Shown here: positions 46,901 to 54,254 of the stretch, piece by piece
Position numbering within the stretch: the first letter of the stretch is position 1
Layout of the letters: each line of letters begins with the position of its first letter
Origin: Luteimonas terricola
Lineage (GTDB): Bacteria; Pseudomonadota; Gammaproteobacteria; Xanthomonadales; Xanthomonadaceae
NCBI RefSeq assembly: GCF_004352845.1
Contig: NZ_SJRX01000007.1
Coordinates: forward strand, 1-64,000
DNA: 64,000 bases
Reading direction: 5' to 3'
Program-made: the position numbers and the translations under genes
Notes under the pieces: generated by a model
What the model saw: the letters and a program-made list of their open reading frames with translations, nothing else
The model's database searches: none
Told to the model about the DNA's origin: nothing

Positions 46901-47237
46901 GCGAGCTGACGAAGGCATCGGCACCAGCGAAGCCTTGCGCCCGGTACTCCTTCGCCGCTTGGTCGACGACGCTGGCAAGCGCCTCTTCGCCGAGATCCTT
47001 TCGCTCGTGCCCACGCCGCACGCGACCAAGCACGTTCCACAGGCGACGCGGGAGCGCGGCGGCGCCCTTCAGCGAACGGATGGCTTCGACCTGCGCACTC
47101 CCCAGTTCGCGCACCACGCTGCTCTGGTGCAGGCCCAGCAGGTAGGCAAGCTCGGACAGGCGGTTGCGGAAAAGAGCGATCTCGGCCTCGTGCGCCGCGG
47201 ACTCTTCCCGTGGGTTGTCAGGTCGCTGCTCGCTCAC
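40935..47237 (-). CDS. Giant multi-domain glycosyltransferase (2100 residues)
   Basis: One uninterrupted frame of 2100 codons from GTG 47237, overlapping the wecC stop. Domains in order: a helical N-terminus (1-215); a GT4 module (about 222-620, GFLHEGHSFGGLGDLVKAL at about 437); a CgeB/DUF3880-like glycosyltransferase module (about 639-950); two shorter regions of unknown fold (about 955-1110 and 1215-1290); a second GT4 module (about 1321-1690, with the E-x7-E nucleotide-sugar motif in SRMDSQGVSRDEAMASGL at about 1601); a third GT4 module (about 1711-2085). At least four transferase units on one chain suggest it builds a whole repeat unit. No TM or signal peptide is seen; it would act at the cytoplasmic face. 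High GC throughout, no frameshift visible. Confidence 0.88.
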   Translation of the reverse strand: MSEQRPDNPREESAAHEAEIALFRNRLSELAYLLGLHQSSVVRELGSAQVEAIRSLKGAAALPRRLWNVLGRVRRGHERKDLGEEALASVVDQAAKEYRAQGFAGADAFVSSQFLNGRERASVYAGLATRVLSLSGRDAGRFGDVAASFDAAPGRALWLAFLKQDAGQLAPAVEALARVPGGHPTTPGQDRRIARIRGYARLAAKPPSIPRMAEDPARGQGRQCVLLVWEGGGAAGYGGRERVARSAEYLAAAGLEVVIAVPGGAALDAGFVESEAIRLLRMKAGSAARAPDDRIQAMARELDAIVASIAPTLVYVVGTYRTALPALQAARGGGLPLMYQRLRFPEYAGEGRVADWRLGGMFQLEQSLEKRVCEHADLVLVATRKQAEEVRRRTAKGVVELEQLALPVPVAAAAEGPGRNSARRQLGLPDDGLVIGFLHEGHSFGGLGDLVKALAPPAPGEAWQGRLLVISSGTLPDRDRRLLRRLPAHRVQVVEAESDAGSAECIAACDVMAFPWQATSKSDLESCPGLLQAMAAGVPVLVSSSHAFSEVAQDGVNARVHAAGNPQALRRCLEDLVGQPREAQRMAAAAQAMASREYSWQAYADGLLACCRRVAGGGDPLETIEADGIPTQGHGGRRLRIAAIMDEFTHSCFAGECDLVQLTPGDWHAQIKELEPDFLLVESAWQGHNGMWEKHVPQASAELRKVIAYCRRKGIRTAFWNKEDPVHFSLFLGVAALVDTVFTTDIDRIRAYRQKLGHDRVYLLPFAAQPRVHNPIERYERVDAFCFAGSYYAKYPERRRDFEQLVAAARALGRVEIYDRNHGKQDPGLVFPPEYQDMVVGTLPVSEIDRAYKGYRYGISVNTVKQSQSMFARRAFELLACNTVTISNFSRGLKLMLGDLVVCGDGASSIETLLRRRIGSEKDARRFRLAGLRKVMDQHTYAHRMAYLAGKVLGRHTDVSEPQLVVACRIDDQADVDRAMQVFDAQSAGSRTLVLVVSDGLLPEVPVRSDVSVLTCHQAADIDPARKWPLAWFTVLDCRDHYAAHYLKDLQLAIGYAGTAVVGKFAHYERGADSIGLVNEGAQYRHHDIAWPLRHSLVSAPVLEGAMLADLVEPGFRTAPISGLAIDEFNYCRDGAGASEAAAEVSSTMAIDEGIGMETLLELSEPSESGADDASLADLPGFHGAALQKLFTPSAHADGLMQVSHSLEGVVIDSRLPAKRHAYAYANRLFKPAELVDDGFARFQLVTEAGLYLNAVVVYLDSAKNKLAHAIVSSDTNQSLPVPPATAWIRFGLRVLGSGETTVKALMRGAMAPVMDRIIGRGDALLITKDYPRYDDLYRYGFVHKRILAYAEADCRVDVFRFSNAPLHFDEFEGVNVVAGQAEHLRMLVEDGAYRTILVHAMDPLMWEHVKPLLETRRVVVWIHGAEIQPWFRRLSNFGSDPAAQDMARRASGKRMAMWEDALRHPHPNLRVVFVSRYLAGQALCDLGIDLPEGQVHVIPNFVDGDLFRHEPKDPGQRKRILSIRPFASHVYANDLTVEAIRLLSAEPFFDALEFTIVGDGPLFDQTVEPLRAYPNVRLEKRFLSQVEIAALHREHGVFLVPSRMDSQGVSRDEAMASGLVPVTSRVAAIPEFVDERCAFMAEPEDGAGLAAAIAKLWADPDLFQRMSAAAAAHVRGISDRAHTIGKELVLVHGGQLPGARAPAPESRPLRRIAIYGDVNLNITDGSAIWAASLAEVLAGMPEVQATLYLKARVVQSRIIAPLLSLAGLRIVEPEERALVPAAALDAIERDDGERRYDAVILRGVDLCEEASRRLGLHGRLWVYLTDVPQTPEQATPEIAERVSRIIDAAGVVLCQTPQFREYMEGWIPAAAGKTRLLPPMVPPEGPIRPRPGDDRLNVVYAGKFAPAWGVREMLDGVASLRAQGRAVVLHVYGDKIHNPADDPEFREEIARRLGGDEGVIWHGAVERSQLLAELSRMDVGWAWRHASLEAGTHELSTKLLEYASAHVPPIMARNAVNLSVFGDDYPLYADTPEEAVALLAMLESEPGLREAAVALAAAVSRKFDFDSVRESIRAQGLVNQPVHGTHYAHQPTSHPEVMT

Positions 47238-48553
47238 TACCGGCTCCTGTGGGGTACTTGCTCCGCGCTCAGTGGCGCGCGCAGGAATCCGACGGTATCA
47301 ATCACCCGCCTGCCGGCCGGGATCGACACGCTGCGGAACTTCTCGTGGCCGACCAGGATCAGGACGATGTCGGCCTGCGCGACTGCCTCCTCCGCCGGAA
47401 CCATCGCCAGGCTCACGTCGCCGTGCCCCGCGTTGCCGAGCGCGTGCTCGTAGGGATCGGCGCAGAGCACGCGTCCCGGGAGGCGGCGCGTCAGGCGCAG
47501 CGCGATTTCCAGCGCCGGGCTTTCGCGGAAGTCGTCGACGTCGGGCTTGTACGACAGGCCGAGACAGGCCACCTTGGCATCGGGCGAGCGGGCCAGCGCC
47601 TCTTCCACCTGCGCGATGACGTGCTCGGGCTTGCTGTCGTTGACCAGTCGCGCCTGATGGATGAGCTTCGCCTGCTCCGGGCTGCTGGCGACGATGAACC
47701 ACGGATCCACGGCGATGCAGTGCCCACCCACGCCCGGTCCGGGGTTGAGGATCGAGACCCGCGGGTGGCGGTTCGAGAAGGTGATCACGTCCCAGGCGTT
47801 GATGCCGAGGTGGTCGCAGATCATCGAGAGCTCGTTGGCGAACGCAATGTTGACGTCGCGATAGGCGTTCTCGGTCAGCTTCACCATTTCCGCAGTTCGG
47901 TTGTCGGTCTGCAGGCACTCGCCCTTCACGAACCTGCCGTAGAGCGCGGCCGCCAGCTCGCTGCAGCGCGGGGTCATGCCACCGATGATGCGATCGTTCT
48001 CGACCAGCTCCCTGAGCATCTTGCCCGGAATGATGCGCTCGGGGCAGTAGGCGATGTGGATGTCGACCTCGTGACCCTCGCCCGGGAAAATGAGATCGGG
48101 CCGCAGTTCGGCCATCACCCGGCACAGCTCGTCCGTCGTCCCGACCGGCGACGTCGACTCCAGGATGACCAGGTTGCCCTTGCGCAGGTGCGGCGCGATG
48201 GCGCGGCCCGCGGCCATCACATAGGAAAGGTCCGGCTTACGGATGCTGTCATGGGAGACCGGCGTCGGCACGGCGATGATGTAGGCATCGGCCGGAACCG
48301 GCTCGAGGTGGGCACTCAGCGCCCCCGACCCGACGACCCGGGCGACCAGCGCATCCAGGTCACCTTCCTCGATGTGGGGCTTGCCCTGATTGATCAGGTC
48401 GACGGTCGCCGGATTGATGTCGACGCCGTGCACGCGGACGCCCGAGGAGGCAAACATCGCAGCGGTCGGCAGGCCGATGTATCCGAGACCGATTACTGCA
48501 AGCGTTGTTTCGCGGTTCCCCCGCTCGATATCGCGCGTATCGCTGTCCGTCAT
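47237..48553 (-). CDS. wecC: UDP-N-acetyl-D-mannosamine dehydrogenase
   Basis: Oxidises UDP-ManNAc (product of WecB, 30000) to UDP-ManNAcA using NAD. 438 residues from ATG 48553. N-terminal NAD-binding LAVIGLGYIGLPTAAMFA, ILESTSPVGTTDEL, TENAYRDVNIAFANELS and the catalytic-cysteine motif NPGPGVGGHCIAVDPWF are all present, and LGLSYKPDVDDFRESPA near the C-terminus. The start overlaps the upstream GT4 stop (ATGA) and the stop overlaps the GTG of the giant transferase. A general UDP-sugar 6-dehydrogenase role cannot be excluded, but the PVSHDSIRKPDLSYV region favours the WecC group. Confidence 0.92.
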   Translation of the reverse strand: MTDSDTRDIERGNRETTLAVIGLGYIGLPTAAMFASSGVRVHGVDINPATVDLINQGKPHIEEGDLDALVARVVGSGALSAHLEPVPADAYIIAVPTPVSHDSIRKPDLSYVMAAGRAIAPHLRKGNLVILESTSPVGTTDELCRVMAELRPDLIFPGEGHEVDIHIAYCPERIIPGKMLRELVENDRIIGGMTPRCSELAAALYGRFVKGECLQTDNRTAEMVKLTENAYRDVNIAFANELSMICDHLGINAWDVITFSNRHPRVSILNPGPGVGGHCIAVDPWFIVASSPEQAKLIHQARLVNDSKPEHVIAQVEEALARSPDAKVACLGLSYKPDVDDFRESPALEIALRLTRRLPGRVLCADPYEHALGNAGHGDVSLAMVPAEEAVAQADIVLILVGHEKFRSVSIPAGRRVIDTVGFLRAPLSAEQVPHRSR

Positions 48554-49956
48554 TTTCCGTGCTCCGCAATCAAGGTTGTCATTCTGTCGTTCAGACGGCT
48601 TGAAATCACCGTCCAGTCGTAATCGCCCACCGCCCCGGCGGACAGGTCCAGGCCCCCGGCGAACCTGCCCGTCCGCGCGTCCGCCAGCAGCCCTAGCAAA
48701 GTGCGTGCCAGTTGGTCCGGATCCTGGCCGCAGACCCATCCCCGCGGAATGCCCTGCAGCAGTTCAGCCGCGGCGTCATCGCCATCGCCGATGTGCAGGA
48801 TGGGGCGGCATGCCCCTAGATACTCGTAGAACTTGCCTGGAACCTGACACGGATTATCGTTGGCCAGGTTGACGAGCACATCACACCGCCCCTGCCATTC
48901 GACCGCTTCGGCATGCGGAAGAAAGCCCAGCAGGCGGATCGAGGCTGAGCGCCGGCTGGCGGCAAGCACGTCCTCCGGAACGGAGACGGAGGCAATGTTG
49001 AGCCGTACCCCGGGTGTGCGCTCGACCGCCTCGATAAGCGGGCCGATTTTCCTGAATGCGTAAAGGCTGCCGGTGTACAGCAGCTCCATCGTCCGCTCGC
49101 CGGTGAATACGGGGGGATCGGCGGCGTGTCCGTTTCGCCCTTCGAAGCCCTGCGTCAGCACGACCAGCCTGTCGCGGCCCATGCCATGGCGCTCCGACAG
49201 CACCCGGGCAGTCGCATCCGTGGTGACACACACAAGATCGGCGGACGCGCATACCTCGCGTTCAAGGCGCAGGGCGCGTCGGCGCCACCGCCCTGGCGTA
49301 TAGGGCGCAAGCACCGGGTCTCCGAGATCCGCGATCCAGGGATAGCCCTTCCGGCTCGCACGCAGGCCCAGCGAGAGCGTGGTGGCCGGCTCGTGGGAGC
49401 TGACCACGAGGTCGATGCCCTGCGCGGCCAGCAGCCGGTCCAAGCCCTTCCGGGCCCACGGATACCACTCCGAGCGGCCGTCCGGGAAAAATCCGATGCC
49501 GATAAGCCTGTGCACGCCATGGAACAGCCACGTCCGGAGCCCGCTCAGGGCATTGTGCACACGCCCCTTCCAGTTCAGTGGCTCGGGGACGGCCACGTCC
49601 GCGCCAGGCGTATCCGGGCGCGGGACTGAGGCAGCTTTGCCCGTGCTCGCCTCCATCCCACTGCGGCGCTGTGGCGACCGTCGCTTCCGGGCCAGCAGGT
49701 TGAGCAGGCCCATGCCGGGACCGGCGAACGTACGATGGACGACAACGCCGCACGGCAGGCCCGGCAGGCCTTCGTTGCTTCCCGGGTGTTCGGGCGCGAG
49801 CACATGGATCCGGTGCCCATGCGCGGCAAGCCCAGCGGCGAGGTAGGCCCAGCGCAGCGACTGCGGGGAGGGGCTGGGAGGGAATTCGTACGCGATCAGC
49901 AGGATGTTGAAGGTCCGGCGCTTTCCCTGGCCGTGTCGCGCATCAACCGGTTCCAT
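48550..49956 (-). CDS. Family 4 glycosyltransferase (paralogue of the one at 52797)
   Basis: 468 residues from ATG 49956 (AGGG 6 nt upstream), overlapping the wzt end by 14 nt; ATG 49962 is an alternative. GT-B fold: N-terminal ILLIAYEFPPSPSPQSLRWA, then SSHEPATTLSLGLRAS, WIADLGDPVLAPYTPGRWRR, and a C-terminal domain with ELLYTGSLYAFRKIGPLIEA and VPGKFYEYLGACRPIL. These stretches are nearly the same in the protein encoded at 52797-54254, so the two arose by duplication. A retaining transferase of the polysaccharide pathway; the donor is unknown. Confidence 0.88.
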   Translation of the reverse strand: MEPVDARHGQGKRRTFNILLIAYEFPPSPSPQSLRWAYLAAGLAAHGHRIHVLAPEHPGSNEGLPGLPCGVVVHRTFAGPGMGLLNLLARKRRSPQRRSGMEASTGKAASVPRPDTPGADVAVPEPLNWKGRVHNALSGLRTWLFHGVHRLIGIGFFPDGRSEWYPWARKGLDRLLAAQGIDLVVSSHEPATTLSLGLRASRKGYPWIADLGDPVLAPYTPGRWRRRALRLEREVCASADLVCVTTDATARVLSERHGMGRDRLVVLTQGFEGRNGHAADPPVFTGERTMELLYTGSLYAFRKIGPLIEAVERTPGVRLNIASVSVPEDVLAASRRSASIRLLGFLPHAEAVEWQGRCDVLVNLANDNPCQVPGKFYEYLGACRPILHIGDGDDAAAELLQGIPRGWVCGQDPDQLARTLLGLLADARTGRFAGGLDLSAGAVGDYDWTVISSRLNDRMTTLIAEHGK

Positions 49957-50809
49957 CGCCATCCCTGGGCCGCGCGGGCGCAGCCCCATCCCGCGCGACG
50001 ATGCCCTCCGTCACCAGTCCTTCGTTTTCCGCCTCGAACTTGCGGCGCGCGATGTACTCCGGCGTCGACTGGTAGATCTTCTTGTACTCGTCGATCGCCT
50101 GGTTGATGGGGCCGAAATAGACCATTTCGCCGGCATCGAGCACGATCCCGACGCTGCAGATCCGGCGGAGCATCTGGAAGCTGTGGCTGGCCAGCACGAC
50201 GATCTTGCTGCCCGCCACCCGCCCCACCATGCGTTCGCGCGCCTTGTCGACGAACTCCGCGTCACCGGCGCCGAACCACTCGTCCATCAGCATGATGTCG
50301 TGCTGGATGGTGGTTGAAAGCGCAAAGCCCAACCGCATCCGCTGGCCCGACGACAGCGTCGAAAGCCGGTGGTTGACGGCATGCTCCAGGCCCGCGAAAT
50401 GCAGGATCTCGTCCAGGTCGCGGGCGACCTGCCGGGTGGGGACGCCCATCGCCGCCGCCCGCACGAAGACGTTTTCCCGGACGGTGCCATCGACGTGGAA
50501 ACCGAGGCTCAGATTGAGGAGCGCCTGCACGCTTCCTGCGACCTCGACGTAGCCACTTGTGGGTTTGAAGGCACCCGACAGCATCCTGAGCAGCGTCGTC
50601 TTTCCTGCGCCGTTCCGCCCCATCACGGCGATGCGATCCCCTTCCCGGGCATGGAAGGTGACGTTGGACAGGATCTCGCGGTACTCGCGCCGCGGGCGCG
50701 CGGTGATCGCAGCGAACAGCGTGGACGCGAACGTACCTGCCGGACGCTCCCCCTGGACGAAGTGGGGCACCTTCAAAGTCACGTCGGTCGCAGAGAGATA
50801 GGCGGTCAC
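49943..50809 (-). CDS. wzt: Polysaccharide ABC transporter ATPase
   Basis: 288 residues; ATPase of the Wzm/Wzt exporter. Walker A MGRNGAGKTTLLRM, Q-loop ALLNLSLGFHVDGTVRENV, signature LSSGQRMRLGFALST, Walker B IMLMDEWFGAGD and H-loop VLASHSFQML. The chain ends about 60 residues after the ATPase domain, so the C-terminal carbohydrate-binding module of O9a/O8-type Wzt proteins is missing; export is therefore probably not gated by a non-reducing-end cap, more like the teichoic-acid or capsule type. 3 nt follow the permease stop. Confidence 0.93.
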   Translation of the reverse strand: MTAYLSATDVTLKVPHFVQGERPAGTFASTLFAAITARPRREYREILSNVTFHAREGDRIAVMGRNGAGKTTLLRMLSGAFKPTSGYVEVAGSVQALLNLSLGFHVDGTVRENVFVRAAAMGVPTRQVARDLDEILHFAGLEHAVNHRLSTLSSGQRMRLGFALSTTIQHDIMLMDEWFGAGDAEFVDKARERMVGRVAGSKIVVLASHSFQMLRRICSVGIVLDAGEMVYFGPINQAIDEYKKIYQSTPEYIARRKFEAENEGLVTEGIVARDGAAPARPRDGDGTG

Positions 50810-50812
50810 GGC

Positions 50813-51625
50813 TCAGATCCAGAGCGCGACAAAGCGGCCGTACCTGCGGTAGAGCAGGGATGCCACGATCCAGCCGAGCACCGCCATCACGAGCACGACC
50901 ACGATCGACGTCGTTTCCGGCATCTTGCCAAGCAACGGCGCGCGGACGACATCGAGCATATGGAACGCGGGGTTGAACCGCACAACCCCGCCACGCAGTG
51001 TGTCTGCGGGAAATTTCTCCACCGACCAGAGGATGGGCGTCAACAGCAAGCCCAGGATCAGTACGGTGCCGATCGCCTCCTGAACATCAGGCGCGCGGGC
51101 TCCGAGCATTGCCACGCACACAGCGATCCAAGCCACATTGGCGATTAGCAGCGGCATGGTCAGCAACAACGTCCAAAGCGATGACAAGTGGATGGCCGGA
51201 GACCAGATGTATACCGCCAGCATCACGAGGCCCCCGAGCAACAGGTGGAAGCCCGCCTTCGCAAACGAACTGAGGATGAAGTCCGTCAGCCGGACCCTGC
51301 CTTCCATGATGAACGCCTTGTGCGTGTGGAACGTTCCCACAGCATCGGTGATGACCTGGATCATGAAACGCCAGAGCAGGTAGCCGGTCCCGAGATAGGG
51401 CAGGAACTCAGTGAGCGGATTGTCCATCAGATGCGAGTAGACGTTCCCCAGCACGATCACGAAGACGGCGAACGGTGCGACCGCCCAGACGATACCCAGA
51501 CTGGTGCGACGGTACTTCGTCGCGATGGCCAGCCAGCTGGAATACGCCCAGTAGTCTGGATGCCTGAGGCTCTTCCAGAGATCCGGAACCAAACTGTCGA
51601 TCTGGGTCGATTTGTAGGGATGCAT
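50813..51625 (-). CDS. wzm: Polysaccharide ABC transporter permease
   Basis: 270 residues, six TM segments of the ABC-2 exporter family (WAVAPFAVFVIVLGNVYSHL, LPYLGTGYLLWRFMIQVITDA, HLLLGGLVMLAVYIW, LLLTMPLLIANVAWIAVCVA, VLILGLLLTPILWSVE, TSIVVVLVMAVLGWIVASLL). The N-terminal cytoplasmic segment ends YRRTSLGIVWAVA, typical for Wzm/TagG. It exports the lipid-linked polysaccharide across the inner membrane with Wzt (next gene). Starts 6 nt after the metB-like stop. Confidence 0.92.
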   Translation of the reverse strand: MHPYKSTQIDSLVPDLWKSLRHPDYWAYSSWLAIATKYRRTSLGIVWAVAPFAVFVIVLGNVYSHLMDNPLTEFLPYLGTGYLLWRFMIQVITDAVGTFHTHKAFIMEGRVRLTDFILSSFAKAGFHLLLGGLVMLAVYIWSPAIHLSSLWTLLLTMPLLIANVAWIAVCVAMLGARAPDVQEAIGTVLILGLLLTPILWSVEKFPADTLRGGVVRFNPAFHMLDVVRAPLLGKMPETTSIVVVLVMAVLGWIVASLLYRRYGRFVALWI

Positions 51626-51631
51626 CTTGGA

Positions 51632-52804
51632 TCAGTGCCTCAACGCATCCACAAGGTCCGCCTGCAGATCGGCGAAGTCCTCCACGCCAACGCTCAGCCG
51701 CACCAGGTTGTCCGTGATCCCAAGCCGCGCACGGATCTCCGCGGGCACCGAGGCATGGGTCATGATCGCGGGATGGTTCACTAGGCTTTCTACGCCGCCG
51801 AGCGACTCGGCGAGCGCGAACAGCCGGGTGCGCTCGCAGAATCGTGTGGCCGCTTCCGGCCCGCCCTTGAGATAGATCGAAACCATGCCGCCGAAACCGT
51901 CCATCTGGCGGCTGGCAAGCCCATGCTGGGGATGCGAGGCCAGGCCCGGGTAGACCACCTTTTCAATCGCCGGATGCGTTTCCAGCCACTGCGCAAGCGC
52001 CAGCGCGTTCTCGCAGTGCGCCTTCATTCGCAGGTGCAGGGTCTTCAGACCGCGCAGGGCCAGGAAAGAGTCGAAGGGCCCCTGGACCGCGCCGATGGAG
52101 TTCTGCAGGAAGGCCAGCTGTTCGGCCAGCTCCGGGTTGTCCCCGACCACTGCGATGCCGCCCACCATGTCGGAGTGGCCATTGAGGTACTTCGTCGCCG
52201 AGTGCACGACGATGTCCGCTCCCAGCTCGAGGGGGCGCTGGATGATCGGCGAGCAGAAGGTGTTGTCGACCACCACCAGCAGGCCGTGCCTGCGGGCAAT
52301 CGCCGCGATCTGCGCGATGTCCACCAGCTTCAGCAGCGGGTTGGTCGGGGTCTCGATCCAGACCATCTTCGTTTCCGGGCGGATCGCTGCTTCGAACGCC
52401 GCCGGATCGGCCATGTCCACCCAGGAGGCGTCAAGCCCCATCGTGCGGCGCCGCACTCGCTCGAACAGGCGATAGGTGCCGCCGTAGACGTCGTCGGTGG
52501 CGATCACGTGGCTGCCGGCATCCAGCAGTTCGAGGACGGTCGAGCTCGCGGCCAATCCGGAGGCGAAGGCGAAGCCACGGGTCCCGCCTTCCAGCGCCGC
52601 CACGCAGCGCTCATAGGCGAAGCGGGTCGGGTTGTGGCTGCGAGAATACTCGAAGCCCTGATGCTCGCCGGGGCTGGACTGCACGTAGGTCGAGGTCGCA
52701 TAGATCGGCGTCATCACGGCACCCGTGCTTGGGTCCGGTGACTGGCCGGCATGAATCGCCAGCGTTCCCATTCCGTGTTGTGCCGCCTTGTCGGAGCTAG
52801 CCAT
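51632..52804 (-). CDS. metB: Cystathionine gamma-synthase/lyase-type PLP enzyme
   Basis: Cys/Met-metabolism PLP enzyme of 390 residues. The family signature is complete: PLP-lysine in VHSATKYLNGHSD, YSRSHNPTR, FASGLAASSTVL, DDVYGGTYRL and WIETPTNPLLK. It could act as gamma-synthase (methionine synthesis) or gamma-lyase (reverse transsulfuration with the beta-synthase encoded at 55123); the sequence alone does not settle it. In xanthomonads metB is the conserved right border of the lps cluster. Its ATG lies inside the end of the upstream GT4 gene (8-nt overlap), so a housekeeping gene is embedded in the polysaccharide operon. Confidence 0.93.
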   Translation of the reverse strand: MASSDKAAQHGMGTLAIHAGQSPDPSTGAVMTPIYATSTYVQSSPGEHQGFEYSRSHNPTRFAYERCVAALEGGTRGFAFASGLAASSTVLELLDAGSHVIATDDVYGGTYRLFERVRRRTMGLDASWVDMADPAAFEAAIRPETKMVWIETPTNPLLKLVDIAQIAAIARRHGLLVVVDNTFCSPIIQRPLELGADIVVHSATKYLNGHSDMVGGIAVVGDNPELAEQLAFLQNSIGAVQGPFDSFLALRGLKTLHLRMKAHCENALALAQWLETHPAIEKVVYPGLASHPQHGLASRQMDGFGGMVSIYLKGGPEAATRFCERTRLFALAESLGGVESLVNHPAIMTHASVPAEIRARLGITDNLVRLSVGVEDFADLQADLVDALRH

Positions 52805-54254
52805 CGTTGTGCCTGCGGATCCCGAGAATCGAACCAGTTATGGTAGCACCAGCACCTGCGCCTGCTTTCACCTTAGAAGCGCGCCCCGCGGCCTCCAGCA
52901 GGACGCGTTCCACGCGCTCCGCGAGCGCCGTCCAGCCCCATCCGGCCACGGGCGCAAGGCCCAGGTCGAAGCCCTGGTCGAGCATCCCTGCGCGGGCCAG
53001 GCCTGCAAGCTTCGACACCGTGCTGGACACCGCTTCCGCATCGCCGGCGCAGGCCACGCCACGGCGCAGTTCGCCTAGCAGCCCGCTCACGGCGTCGCCC
53101 TGCTCCGCCTGCAGGTGCAGGACGGGCCGGCACGCGCCGAAGTACTCGTACACCTTCCCCGGGATCTGCGCAGGGTCGGCATTGGCGATGTTCACCAGCA
53201 CGCCCGCCCGGCGCTGCAGCTCCAGCAGGCGTCGGTGCGGCACGCGCCCCAGCAGGCGCAGCCTCCCGGGCTGTCCGGCGGACAGCGCCGGCAGCCAGTC
53301 GGGCACGTTTCCGGAAGCGATGTTCAGCCGCACCCCGTCCACCTGCAGCACGCCCTCGATCAGCGCCCGGGGGTCGCGGAAGGCGTAGAAGCTGCCCGAG
53401 TACACCAGTTCAAACGGGCTTACGCCCCCGGAAGGCGCACCCTGCTGCGGCGGAGCCGCGGACAGGTCATCGAAGCCCTGCGACACCACGGTGATCGGGA
53501 CCTCGCCCCCATGGCGTTGCCGCAGCAGGTCCCGGGTTCCGGCCGTCGTCACCATCACATGGTCGGCCTCGCGGAGCACCCTTCGCTCCAGGCCCGCCGC
53601 ACGCCTGCGCCACCGGCGCGGCGTATAGGCCGCCAGCACCGGATCGCCCAGGTCAGCCACCCAGCACGCGCCCCCCGCCTTCGCCGCCAGGCCCAGCTGC
53701 AGGGTGGTGGCGGGCTCGTGCGAGGTAACCACGACATCGGGACGGACGAGGTCGACAATCCCCGGCAGCGCGCGCAGGGCCGGCCGCGCCCACTCGCCCC
53801 GCAGGTCGGGGAAGAGCAGCCACGACACCCCGTCCTGGAAGCGCTTCAGCAGCTGACCCTTCCAGTTCAGGCGGGGCGGCTCGACGGGCCCGGCATGGGC
53901 GAACGCGTCTTCTGCATCATCGATGCCGGCATCAGGCGCACTGCCAGCACTACCCTCCCCGGAATCCTGCCCCAAGGGCCGCCGGCGCTCCAGCCGTGCG
54001 AGCAGGCCGCGCACTGGACCGGGCGCCAGGCGATGGACACGCACGCCCGGCCCCAGCTCGGGAAGCCCCCGCCCCGACCCGCCGATATCGGGCGCCATGA
54101 CGTGGACTTCGTGGCCCAGTTCGGCGAGCCGTCCACTCAGGTAGGCCCAACGCAGGGACTGCGGCGAGGGACTTGGCGGGAACTCGTAGGCGACCAGCAG
54201 GATCCGGAGCGGGAGGCAGGTGTCTTCCCGGATCCCGATCACCGGATCCGCCAC
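52797..54254 (-). CDS. Family 4 glycosyltransferase (paralogue of the one at 48550)
   Basis: 485 residues from GTG 54254; no strong ribosome-binding site, so the start is uncertain. LLVAYEFPPSPSPQSLRWAY, TSHEPATTLQLGLAAK, VADLGDPVLAAYTPRRWRRR and IPGKVYEYFGACRPVLHL repeat the sequence of the 48550 gene almost word for word, with a different, Gly/Asp/Ala-rich linker (about residues 95-125). It lies outside the etfA-metB interval, upstream of metB, and is the promoter-proximal gene of the long minus-strand operon. Divergent from the DUF3108 gene (126 bp). Confidence 0.87.
   Translation of the reverse strand: MADPVIGIREDTCLPLRILLVAYEFPPSPSPQSLRWAYLSGRLAELGHEVHVMAPDIGGSGRGLPELGPGVRVHRLAPGPVRGLLARLERRRPLGQDSGEGSAGSAPDAGIDDAEDAFAHAGPVEPPRLNWKGQLLKRFQDGVSWLLFPDLRGEWARPALRALPGIVDLVRPDVVVTSHEPATTLQLGLAAKAGGACWVADLGDPVLAAYTPRRWRRRAAGLERRVLREADHVMVTTAGTRDLLRQRHGGEVPITVVSQGFDDLSAAPPQQGAPSGGVSPFELVYSGSFYAFRDPRALIEGVLQVDGVRLNIASGNVPDWLPALSAGQPGRLRLLGRVPHRRLLELQRRAGVLVNIANADPAQIPGKVYEYFGACRPVLHLQAEQGDAVSGLLGELRRGVACAGDAEAVSSTVSKLAGLARAGMLDQGFDLGLAPVAGWGWTALAERVERVLLEAAGRASKVKAGAGAGATITGSILGIRRHNDG

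Noticed and set aside
51632-52804. Reading the metB-like gene as part of glycan synthesis (sugar aminotransferase)
   Set aside because: The PLP-lysine context and the other motifs are those of Cys/Met-metabolism enzymes, not of DegT/WecE aminotransferases.
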